Of a stretch of DNA of 64,000 nucleotides, positions 48,276 through 60,282 are shown in pieces. Position 1 is the stretch's first letter. Every line of letters begins with the position of its first letter. The notes beneath the pieces are model-generated. The model did not search any database and had not been told where the DNA came from. It saw only the letters and a program-made list of their open reading frames with translations. Source of the DNA: Zonotrichia leucophrys gambelii (Eukaryota > Chordata > Aves > Passeriformes > Passerellidae); contig NC_088171.1 of assembly GCF_028769735.1 (NCBI RefSeq), positions 82,450,716-82,514,715 on the forward strand, given 5' to 3'. The translations under genes and the position numbers were made by a program.

Positions 48276-48620
48276 TCACAGAATCACAGAATACACTGAG
48301 TTGAAGAGATCCACAAAGATCATCGAGTCTAATTTCTGGCCCTGCACAGCACCATCCCCAAGAGTCACACCATGTGCTCAGGAGTATTTTTCAAACAATT
48401 CTTGAACTCTGTCAGGTTGGTGTTGTGACCACTTCCCTGGGGAGCCTGTTCCAGTGCCCAACCACCCTCTGGGTGAAGAGCCTTTCTCTAATGCCCAACC
48501 CAAACCTCCCCTGACACAACTTTAGGCCATTCCTTTGGGTCCTGTTACTGGCCACCAGAGAGAAGAGATCAGTGCCTGCCCCTCCTCCGCCCCTCATGAG
48601 GAACTGGTAGACTGCATTCC
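48276..48620 (-). mobile_element. CR1 LINE 3' fragment, antisense
   Basis: The plus strand begins with TCACAGAATCACAGAAT, then GATCATCGAGTC, GGGGAGCCTGTTCCAGTGCC and GGTCCTGTTACTGGCCACCA, the standard order of an antisense CR1 3' end. On the minus strand the remaining ORF2 tail reads GLKLCQGRFGLGIRERLF and then VVGHWNRLPREVV. This is among the better preserved CR1 pieces in the window, suggesting a younger copy than its neighbours. Confidence 0.92.
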
Positions 48621-51600
48621 ACTGACTTTCATCTTCCAACACCAAGAAACATAGACTAGTGTGTAAATGTATTAATGCCAATGTAAACAGACAAACCTCA
48701 TTTTGAGAAGCAGCAGGAGTGGGGCTGTTCCACAGAGCAAGGCCAGCTGTGAGCTGAGGGTGACAGGCAGCAAGGCAGGCAGGTGTAGTCCCCTCACTTA
48801 CAGGAGCGTGTCCCACACCAGCCAACACTGAAAAGTGTGTGCAAAGGCAGTGACAAGGTTCAGCTGACCGACCTGTGGCTGCAGTACAAGACTGTAGCCA
48901 TCACACAGGGCCAAGTCAAGCCATCTAGGAAGACATGCCATCACGGCAGGGAAGCAAGGTACACAGGTGCAGCTGTAACACATCTCAACACAGCTCAGGG
49001 CCTAAACTGGACTGCAGCTCCCAAACTAATGGATGGAAACTCCAGAAAACCTTACAGATCCTTCTTGTGTGCCCTTTGCACAACCTTGAGATCTGGGGTG
49101 CCCCACAAGCACTTTTCCAGAGCAAATCATCAGCTCCTGGAGCTGAAACCCAACCAGAGCAGAAGGGGTGGCAGAGTTTCTCTGTCTGGTGCAGGATATG
49201 GGCAGTCACTACATAGAAATTATATGCTGGAAGTGAAAAATAACTTGTTTCAGGTGGAGAAGTGGAGAAAGCCTTATGTTGCTGTTTTCATCATGTTACA
49301 CTTCTTTTAAATTCTAGATGCAGTTTTATAAATTTATTTCAACAATGTAGTAATTGCTGTTTGTCAGTTTTTTGGGTTTTTTTTTTTAATGTTTTAAATG
49401 TTCTGCATGTTCTCCAAATGAAGTGAAAAAAATTGACTACATTTATTTCATGGTTTTCCTTATTGATCTGTTTTGAATTTTCTTTGTTGTTTCCCAAATC
49501 AAAATACACATCCACTCCATTCTGTGATTCACACTGCTCTGGTTTAAACATGTACAGGAAAACACATTATAATACCTGGAACAGCAGAATGTAGCTGAAC
49601 ATCTAACAACTTCAAAATTGGTAAAACCTCTTAGAATTATATCACTGGGAAAGCATGCAAGAGTTCTTATATCTAAACAAGTGAAGAAATGTGAATAATA
49701 TTTTCAGATATTTGGATCATTTTCCTCTTAAAGTGCGTGGTAAAATCTTGTTAGCATTAAGAGTTAGAATTTAACCCAGAAGAATACCACAGCTGGACAA
49801 GTCAAGCACAGCAGCAGTTCTGAAGCCCCTTGGTGGCTTCTGTGTGTTGTTTCAGGTGTCCAAGACATTGGATGCCCCTACCTCTGTGGGGATGTATAAA
49901 TACTCACAGACTTTGTGAACTCAGTTTAGATCTTTTGCTTTGATATATCAGATCATCTTAAAAAGGAAACTAGGCTTGCCTTCAAATCATATATGATACA
50001 ATAGTGCTGCTGCAGGTCAGAACCCACAATTACCTGCTCTGCTTCATGGCTCTTCAGCTGAGCCTGTGAGTCACAGCTAATGCCACTTAGCACATTAGCT
50101 GCCAAAACCAGAACTGTTTGAAAAGTTATCCCCCGGTCATGAAAGAAGCTTTGTCATAGAAATAGCTACACAGAGCAATTTTTCCATTTGCAGCGCTTGT
50201 GAGGTAACAGTAGTTGGAACAAATGGCAAAAAGGTTGCCAAATGGTCCTGGACTGAAGGAATGCACTATGTGACCTACCAGTCACACATAGGTCTTCAGG
50301 AAATGACTCACCACTGGGAGCAACAAAAATTCCAAGGACTGGCCAGGCTCAGGGTGCACAGCTAGATAGGTTTTGTTCTCTTTATGTAACTTCTTCCTTC
50401 ATAAGGATTGAATGCATCAAAAATAAAATCGACTGAAAGATTGTGCCATCCCTGTGGTGCACAAATAAACCTTTAAGTTGATTGAATACGATTGTTGCTA
50501 TCAATTTTCATAGAACATCTTTCACAGAATGATAAAGTGTTTATTAGCTGGTGTTGCAAAGTCACCACTTCTATTTATACTACAGACAGAAGATAAAAAA
50601 TATTAAACAGTCAAGTTTTCCATTTTCTCTTAGTCACCTTTGAGCAAATCTTGCTCTGGGAGTGACCTGGAGAAAGCTTGGCTCAAAATAATTTTTAGCT
50701 TGCTTTTTTTTTCTCAGTCTGGATCACCCATGCCCATTGTATTTCCAGAAATGTAAGAATTTTAATTTAAATTGTTTTTTATTCTAAAATACCATTGAAA
50801 CCATATCTTTATAGCAACAACAAGAAGATATTTTCTGTTTACCTGATAATATTTTTTCCCAAAGATTTCATATACTAGCCCATCCTCCAAAACCTGTAGA
50901 ATTTTAATTTAAAGATTCATCCCCACCTGCAGAAGCTGATATTCTCAGGAAATCATAAAATCCAGGCATTAAGACAAATATCAGATGTTAAAGTTTTCAA
51001 TTAAAAAATGAAAAATCTTTAAATCCTTCATCTCAATGACAAAACAAGGAGGTGTCAATACACAAACTTTTATGAAAAATTAATTAATATTTGGGTTTTT
51101 CAGGCTAACACCACATGGAGCAGAATACCCAAAGGCCAACAGTCCTTGTGAATTATTTTCTTTGAAATGTCTCTTTTTTTCCCAGAAAGTGGAAAAATCT
51201 ATCTGAAAACTATCTTGGCTGTTCTGATTATAAGGTGTGATTTTTCATATGTTAGTAAAACTACATCTGAAGTGTAAACTAATATTTACAGACCAGGTGT
51301 TACCTGGACATTAATATAAATGAAATTCTTGTGTTATTATGAAATACACATTGTTGATAGTGGGGAAAAAAAAAAGAAACCCACAACAAAATGAAATATT
51401 AATATATATTTGTTTTGGAGGCATAAATCCACATACCCTGTAATAAAGAAGCTTATGACTGCCGGTGTGTTTACCAGTCTCGCCAGTCCATGATGCATTC
51501 ACTGTGTCAACAGTGTGTATTTGCTCAGGAAACATTAGTTTCTGTCAGCATCTGAGTATTTTACTGGCAGCACCAGTGATGCAGTAAACAGACAAGTCTT

Positions 51601-54600
51601 GGAAAGCTCTGGCCTGCTGAAATGCCAGTGTCTCCTCTTTCTTAGCCACAATTCTAACAGTCAAACCAGCTGCAACTGAAGCCCTCATTCCTGCTCAGTA
51701 AAAGCTCAGCTTATTCTCTTCTGCTTTTTATTTCTATTTCTGCCATTGCAAGGCCCTGTTTCAGAAGTAAATGCATTGTGATTTTACAGTGCAGGAGATG
51801 AGAGGTGCTCCTGCACAGTTCTCCCTCCCTCTCTCCCATCATATCCCTCCCAGTTCCCTTCTCCTTTGGCTTGAGCAGAACTGCATTCTACTTTTGCTAA
51901 ATTAAACCCTCCATAGCCTTTAATTAAACTTTCAGTGCTTTTGTTAATAGCCATTCCTATTTGGGTGTAACTTAATGATAATAGCTACCCTGTAAAAATA
52001 TGCTGCTTTCAAGGATGAAATGTCACTATCTAATCTTTTCTCCTTCATTTATTTTTGTCTTTCCTTTACTGGAATTCTTCTTATCAGCTTGCCTTGTCAG
52101 AAGACACAAACTCTTTCTAAAGACTAATTCTCTTCTTGTGAATAGTAATGACCTGGCCCTGGAGAGAGGCTCTGCACAGAACCACATCTGTGCTTTGCTT
52201 CTCTTAGAGCTGAATGAGAAAAAACACAGTTCAAATCTGATGTATTTCGTACTTGAAAAGGAGCAGACATGATAAATATAGGCTCAGTTAGACAAGAAAG
52301 AAGGCCTGTGAGAGTCTTAAATTCTACATCTGATACATTTAGTTATTATTTCTGAAGCTGTTTTATCTCAGTCCACTTAAATTGAAGTAAATTGCATACA
52401 ACTTTTTTTGCTATATTGAGAACACTTCTCTTAAAAAACCCCTACAAAATGTGGCAAATTTAAAATCTGTTTCTTTATCTCTAGTTTCCATACAAATAGC
52501 TGTGGTTGTGGTAGCTATGAATCTATGAATCCAAACAGTCTACTATGACACTTGAACTTCTGGATGATACGAATATTTGTGCTCCTGAAATTATGGTAAT
52601 TCTACTATTTAGCACATCTCTTGGTAGCATACAGGTAATTCTTAAGCAGCTGTTTTAGATCACCAATGCTATCAAATGTTAACTGTACTAAAAAATCTAT
52701 TTTCTTCATTAAAATAATACAGATTTTAAAAGCCAGCAATTTAATAAGAATGCATTTAATTTCTATTCCATTTTCAGGAGGAGTTGTGACAATGAAGAAA
52801 GTAGCACTCATATTGTGTTTAATACATTTTGTATTGTGTTACAACTAATTATGTTATCAATTATGGAAATGCAATTTCATTGGGAATGGATTGTAATAAA
52901 CAATTGTTCACAGTGATGAGAAATACAAAGTGTTTTTTAAGCAGGGATTCTTTCTGACTTACCAAAAAGCAAAAAATGTATAAATAACATCTTAATGAAA
53001 TCCAGGCCTAGGGCCTTAATAAAAGCAACTTAATGTTCACCCAGCATATACAGAAAATTGGATTCTGCACTAACGTGCCTAAATACAGACCAAACAAAAA
53101 CCTAAACCTAGACTAAAGGGCTTGATGTTTAATCTCCATTATTTGAACAATTTTAGTCATTACTAATACAGATATGTCTTTCAGTTGTCCTCCAAAACTC
53201 CTATGCATACTTAGCCATCCATCTCCTTATAGTAAGTTTAATTTGTGTTTGAGGAAAACAGAAAATATATGTAGCAGATGTGTTCAGAGGTAGCTCAGAT
53301 TTTCTGATGAAATTTTTTACTAATGCAACAAGCTGTTTGTACCCAATATGGTTAATCCTAGTAAATTTTAGAATTCTTGATTTTCCATCAGAAAGCTCAC
53401 AGCAAAATACTTCTTTTCAGCTTGATTTGATTCTAACCACAATGGTTTCTGTTTTGCCTTGCGAGTCCTGTACTTCTACCTTCTGGTCTTTTCTTGGGGT
53501 TAGGCTGCAACATTTTTAGACCATCACAAGACTAGTGGGATTCTTGGTGCATAGTGAGCAGTGTTTTCTGGCCATGATATCTGACACATTGGAAGTCTCT
53601 ATTTTCATCCAGTAATCCTCTTCCTTCTCAAGGTAACATTCAGCCATGGAAGATACAGATGAATGTTAAATTTAAATTAACACTTACATTAAAGTAGCTT
53701 GAAATTAAGCACTTCAGGTCATTTTACCAAGTCAGGTGGAAGTAGTTCAATTTGAAGGATTGTTAAAGGCTTTGAAGTGAAATTGCTGACATTTCTTTCC
53801 TTAAACTTTGCAGAAATTTCCATCAAGTTCTTTAGATTCCCCCATAGAAATTTGCTGTACTTATAGAAGGCGAATCTGATCTGAAAGGTTGTCTTCCAAA
53901 CTTTTTTTCTTCCTAGAGCACTTTACTGTAGAGAGCAGTACATGTCATCCTTTCAAGAATACAGAAATATTTGAGCAGTGGATGTGAAAGCTGATCTGAC
54001 CATCTTCTGTGAGTAACCCTTATCCAATCCACTTCTGTAGCATCAGGTCTGTGAGGAGGAAGAGGGAGAAAAATCTTGGCAAATGCTGGGAAAGCATATG
54101 TAAACACCTGTGAAGGTTTTTAACCCATTTAACCCTTGACTGCAGAGGTGGGGACAACAGAAAATTATTTGCACAGAATTTGGGAAACTGGGAAAATGCA
54201 ATTACTGCCTGCATTAAGAGAACTCTTCCAATAGGATCAAATGTTTTTCTTGCTTGAGGAACTTGGTTAGACCTTCCAAATAAAAAGTATTTCCTCGCCA
54301 TAAAAAGGATTATAAATTCATAAGGTATTTGATTTCTGTTGGACTTTTTTTCCTAATTTCAGGCAATTCTTACCATTTCTGAAGAGCTGCTTGAGGACTT
54401 TTCTTTGTTTGTTTTTTTTAACTTATGTTTTTACATTTTACACCTGATCTGTAGGGCTGAGCATTCCATCTGGACGTAACGCCTACAGATAAATCATGTC
54501 TAAATTGGCCCAACAGAAATGTAATGAAAAGTTATGCAATATAGCCACTTATTCTATGCCAGAAGAGCAGATTAAACAGGCATTTCCTAAAGTGGGTGAA

Positions 54601-57600
54601 GTAATATATTGATCTAAAATCAGAATACACCAAGCCAATTGAGACCTGAAAAACCCCATGAGACCTTAACTCACATGCTAAATTTTACACTGTGTGACCC
54701 AAATGCCAAGAAAAAACCCCAGCAAAAAATTGCAGCACAGTCATTCATAATGAGCAACAATGTCTGCATTAAGTATTTAAAGTTCTAGGAAATACTTTTC
54801 TATAAGAACATTTCTACCCAACATGAGTGATAAATCAGAAATCAAGACTGTATTATTATGGTAAATGCCCACTTGCAGCAGTACTGACTACAGTCTCATT
54901 TTGCTCAAATATCAGTGACTGGTTTAAATTGCAAGTCTGAAAATTTTCCTGATCATTAAAAGTGTCTCAAGTATATAAATTAAAAATAATCTTTTTTACT
55001 CTGATTAATAAAGTCATTGCTGCTGGGTGAGGAGAGGATAAAAGAAGAGGTTTATTGAAGTTAATTTCTTTATCTTTCCAAAATGCACAGAAACTTCCAT
55101 ATTAGCCTATCCAAAACACAAATACATGTAAACAAAACATCACTGTTACTTTAAAGATAGTATACCTGTAGATCCACCAGTGCCATTAAAGGTCATATTT
55201 CAGGGCTCTGAATAATTTCCTTAAAGTCCTTCCAGCACTGCATAGGGATCTTGGAAGAGGAAAGCTTCAGGCTGGAAAGCCCCTGCAGCACTGGAGAGAC
55301 CTTGGAGAGATTTGCACTGGTTAGAGCACTTTCTATGCCAGAGATCTAATTTAGGGCTAAAGACACACAGTGTCCATGCCATTCAATTCTACTTGCCACC
55401 TTATTCCAGTCAAAAATTCAAAGGCCGGACTTAAACTTGCGAACTGCACAAGTTTGGAAGACTGTTGATGGAACTAAGTGAGTGCAAAGAATTGTCTATC
55501 AAGTTTTTGACTCTGATTTGGAGCCCTCAAGGATGAAAAAAATAAAATAAAAAAAAGAAAAAAATTGTGTAATATATCAAACTATGATCCTGATTTATCA
55601 AGAAACAAAAACTGGCACAAAATAGGGAAGTATAGTGGTTTCAAAGTGAGAAATGACTACACTCTATCTGAAGCAAAATAAAACCTAATATTCAGATATT
55701 TTTTATAAATATTCAGGAAAAGGGCCAAACATTTTGATCTGGCACCTCATGCATTTGTCTCTGTGCAGCAAGAGAAGCAACCTCTTATGACTGTAGAGAG
55801 GAGCTGGTGCCAGCAAGACTCTCAATCTCTTTGCTTTTTGCAGCTCAGGAACTGGCAGCAATGCTCTGTTCCTGCTGTGATGTTCAAGTGACAGACACGG
55901 CCTGCCGCGTATCTTAACTCCTGTGCTGAGCTGCAGAATTGCTTTCAAACTGCTGCTTTTTTCGAAAGTGATGTTTTTCCTGTGGTTCACAGCTGCAAAG
56001 GGGTAGCATGAAGCAGGAGCACTCTTCGTGGCAGTGGTTGCAATGTTACCTGAGCTGCAAAACTAATATTTCCTCTTGCTACCTCCAAGTTCTCCCAAAG
56101 CCAAGCAAATGCAGCACCCAGTCCCTCCAGGAGATTTTTCCCTTTCCCAGAGCATTCAGTTACTCCAAGTTATCTTCATCCCACAGCTACCAAGCAAGCC
56201 TAGCAAAGATTGCCTCCCACAGCTACATACATCCCACACCTGTAGCAACTCATTCTCCCAGCCACCTACTGGTCTACTCCCCATATGTCTGCCCATTTCT
56301 CCAAGGAAGGCAGCTCCCAGCTTTTCTGCTCCTCACGTATGGGCATGCTCTGAATCCTACACTAACACTGCACTTGCAGGTTGAGTTAATTAAAGGGGAA
56401 CACTTGGCACATACCAATCTGCAACACGCCTCAATGAGTTTGGGAGTTTGGGAAATGGTCCCGTGTGGAGCCACACAGAACTTGGTAGATCTGTTAACAA
56501 CAGAAAACAGATGGTAATCGTGCATTCCAAAGGATCTTAAAGAAAAGCTCCCGGCGCAGGAACAGGATTTCAGTTGCTGCAAATGCTGTAGGCTAGGATT
56601 TCAAACAGATTGTTGAAAAGCATCCTCAAGTCTTCAGCCATAAACAAACCCCTTGCCAGATCAGATATCTGAAGTTCTGCTCACAGCTCTTCCTGACGCT
56701 AGCAGGGAGCATTTCTTCTCTCTGTTTTCCTTGGCCAGGTTGGTTTGCTGCAAAAATCTTATATTTTTTTTTCTTCTCTTTGCCCTTTGGCTTTTCTTCA
56801 GCTTCCATTAACAACTTGGATAGAAAGAAGTTGAATACTTTCTTACATTGTGTCTGCTTCCAGCTCTAATGTTTAGAGACACTTTGAGACCTTACAAACC
56901 GAGCTTAGAGTATGTGTGTCCTTTCCAAGTGTTATCTGGAGGTGACTAGACCTCAAATGGGCCATCTCTGGGTGCTGTTGGTGCTGCTTCTGGAGTTACC
57001 CCACGACTCTGACTTGCATATGAATTGGTGCAAGAGAGGAGAAAAGGAATAAGCTATTAACTGAGAAAGGAGATGGATTATTCATGACTCTGACCAATTT
57101 TGGAGCAAGCTCAAAGTGCTGTCAATCGCTGGTGGTAAATGGCCAAAAAATGAAAAATGAGCCTTTTTTAGGCTGTGTCAGCAGAATCAATCACAGCAGC
57201 ATCCAAAAATCATGAAATAGATACAGCACATTTCTGACTGCTGATGTTCAAGCAGAATATATTTTATATGCACATAAAAATCAGGGCATATCAACTTAAG
57301 CTCATTTGCCTACTCACATTTGTTTCTCAAAATGGAGACTTTTAAAAACATGTATCTGTTTTTTCTCAATTGTTTCTTTTCCTACTTAAAAATACTTAGG
57401 TCTGTTTTAGTGCAATGCTTTTTTTGCATGTTTAGGTTTAATTTTCAGGAAGAACAAAGATTTATTATGATATGAAACCTAGACCTGTTATGCTGGAGGG
57501 TAGTATGGAGAGGTACAGCTGGGGGTATTAACTGGTTTTAGCTTTGCTACAGAGCAATGCCAAATGCAGACTCTTTGCCTTCAGTATTTCAGCTCAAAAA

Positions 57601-59884
57601 CCAAACCAAACCAAACCAAAGTAAGTACAGGAAAACCTCAGCATCTCTCATGCATTTTAAAAATGTCTCTTAAATTGTCTGTTTCTGCAAAACAGGAAAA
57701 GAGTCCTTACGAACTATTGTGGAGGTCCACATAAGAGACATAAAGTAGACAGAACAGTGATGAGAGGTGTGACTTTTGGGCACTGAATTTTCTTCAAAGG
57801 CAATCAAGCCTATGCTTTTATATTTTATGCAAAACCAGCACATTGGTCATAGTCTCAATTGGGATTTCTTGGTCTTACTATTGTATAAAAGAAACCACTA
57901 ACAGTGATAATCACGAACATTGAAAATGTTATTCCTCAATTCTTTGCACAGGTCTTGGAGAAGAATAGAGGATTCAGTACAGTTAAAATGGAGGCTATTC
58001 TAATACAGAGTACATGCTTAAAATCTCCTATAATAACAGGATTTAAAATATTCCTTTAATAGGTTTTGGAGAAATTTTCACAAATTTTAAGTTGAAATAA
58101 TTGAATTTCTTTTTTCCCTCCTTTTTTTCCTTAACAACCCACAGTATCAACAAAATCACTATGTCTATTTTCATGCCTTAAAATTTTAGCCCTTGCTTTT
58201 AAGGTGAAAACATAATTCAAATATCTAATTCAGGTCTTATAGCAACTCTTAAAACTAGTCTCTTAACTAAACTTCAAAATAGTTTAGTTGCTTTTCCTTC
58301 AGTGATTCTCTCTCTCCTTCTAAAAATCTTGGATTTTTTTTTCCTTGAATTCTATATTATTCAGGAAGGGATACAAAATCTTGCAATTCCAATGAGGATC
58401 AGTTGGGCAAGCTTTGGTGCATTTCTCTGCACTTCATGGCATGCCTGGCCTTTTGATGGCTTTCACTTTGGCAAAGAATTTTTTTTTCACTATCCATGCC
58501 ATGTCACTCATATCTTCCCCTCAAAGTTATTGTCTTCCTTCTTTATTTTTTCCTCTGATTTTGCAACATCTGTGAGGTTAGTTTTGGCATGTTTTGGTCT
58601 TTGCACTGCACCTCAGTTAATCCTGTAAAAAGAAGTAACTTCATTTTAGGTCTTAGTTTGGGAATTATTTAGGCAAAATCCTAAGGTCATTAATGGAAGA
58701 CCTGATGCTCCAATATTACTTTTCTGTCTGTTTTTTAAACAATGAGCAAGCTTCTTGCTCCTCACAGTACATGATGTAATATATTAATTTCTAAAGCATT
58801 TAGTACAAACAGGTACCAAAATACAGTATAAAAATCTGTAATTAGAGTGCTGCCTCTTTTTACTCAGAGCTGTATTAATAAGCATAATATTAAATTATTG
58901 TACTGAAAAATTAGGTTCTTACAAGTCCTCTGCTAATAAGAGTTTTGAATCCTGTGTGGGAATTCATATCTAAGTGGATGCAAGTAATTAACTTCATATT
59001 CTTACTTCAGTTCAGCATTAAAATCCAATGAGCTTCAGTAGGAACCTTGGACCTAGGACTGAAATTATTCACAGTGCTTGACAAATTTGTCAGCCATTAA
59101 TTGTGCGCAGACTGTGTCTGTGAAACCAGGTTTTCATCCTAGGCCAAAGTTTGGTCCTTTTTTACACTTTGGGAATTCTATTATAAGGATTAAAGTATTA
59201 GAGAAAATGCTGAGAGTAGCTCTTTATGTATGGCAGCTTTAGAATCAATTTGCTGCCCATCTTCACTTGAGAAGCCCCTCCTGAGCGCAGAGACACGCAG
59301 CTGATGGGCAGCAGTGCTGCTGCACGCCTGCAGAGCTACGCAGATGCAACACCAGCGGGGTGCTCGGCAGCATCCTGCTCCTCGCTGCAGCCCCTGGAGC
59401 ACCCCCAGCCTGGGGCTCCATCCAGCTCCCTGCTCCACCCAGCCCTGGGAGTAGGCAGCAGGGGAAGAAGTTGCTTAGCCCACTTGAGTCCTAGACTTGC
59501 TTTCGTACCATTAACTTCCCTCCTAAGCTCCCCTGTTCCATAGCTCCAGTGAACTCATGCTCATCACTCTGCTCTTGGTCTCCATGCTGGGGAGGTTTGG
59601 GATGCTCCCACTCCTCTCCTGATCCATCTAGTATCTTCCCTATGCCAAGTGTGGGTTTTTCTTTCTTTTCCTTGCCTTCCCTTAATCTCTTCCCCGCCCT
59701 CCTGGGGAGCAGGCACACTGAGCCAACAGGACATGCAGCTGAGGCTGTGGCTGAGCTAGAAAGTGTCACGGGCTTCCTGGAAACACAAATTGATCTACAA
59801 ATGTTTGTGAAGAGTCCTGGACCTCTGGCTGTGCTGAACTTAGCAGGTTATTTATCGTGTCCAGATACACATTTAACAAAAGAA
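48621..59884. other. Gene-free stretch, no recognised elements
   Basis: No gene or known repeat is recognised in about 11 kb. GC-richer blocks at 48680-49220, 56010-56590 and 59260-59800 hold chance open frames on both strands. The longest is 169 codons at 56008-56517 on the plus strand, with no domain, signal or conserved motif I can see. A short (CCAAA)4 run lies at 57601-57620. The rest is AT-rich. Confidence 0.55.
57601..57620. repeat. (CCAAA)4 microsatellite
   Basis: Four perfect pentamer units. Confidence 0.9.
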
Positions 59885-59890
59885 TTTTGT

Positions 59891-60276
59891 TGTGACGGTG
59901 TTCACAGGGGTCTCAGGTTGAGGGAAGAGACGAGGATCTGACTCCATGTTTCAGAAGGCTTGATTTATTATTTTATGATATATATTACATTAAAACCATA
60001 CTAAAAGAAGAGAAGAAAGGATTTCCTCAGAAGGCTAGCTAAGAATAGAATAAGAAAGAATGAATAACAAAGGCTTCTGTCCCGGACAGAAAGTCCGAGC
60101 CAGCTGACTGTGATTGGCCATTAATTAAAAACAACAAACATGGGCCAATCACAGATCCACCTGTTGCATCCCACAGCAGCAGATAATTATTGTTTACATT
60201 TTGTTCCTGAGGCCTCTTAGCTTCCCAGGAGGAAAAATCCTAAGGAAAGGATTTTTCATAAAAGATGTCTGCGACA
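59891..60276 (-). mobile_element. Solo LTR of a songbird-type endogenous retrovirus, antisense
   Basis: This 386-bp element runs from TGTGACGGTGTTCACAGGGG to GATGTCTGCGACA on the plus strand. Read on the minus strand it starts TGTCGCAGACATC, has a polyadenylation signal (ATAATAAATCAAGCC, near 59965-59980), and ends GTGAACACCGTCACA. I recognise this as a common songbird LTR. The flanks are TTTTGT (59885-59890) and CTTTGT (60277-60282), a 6-bp target duplication with one mismatch. Six-base duplications are typical of class II (ERVK-like) elements. There is no internal retroviral sequence, so the provirus has recombined to a solo LTR. Confidence 0.88.
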
Positions 60277-60282
60277 CTTTGT

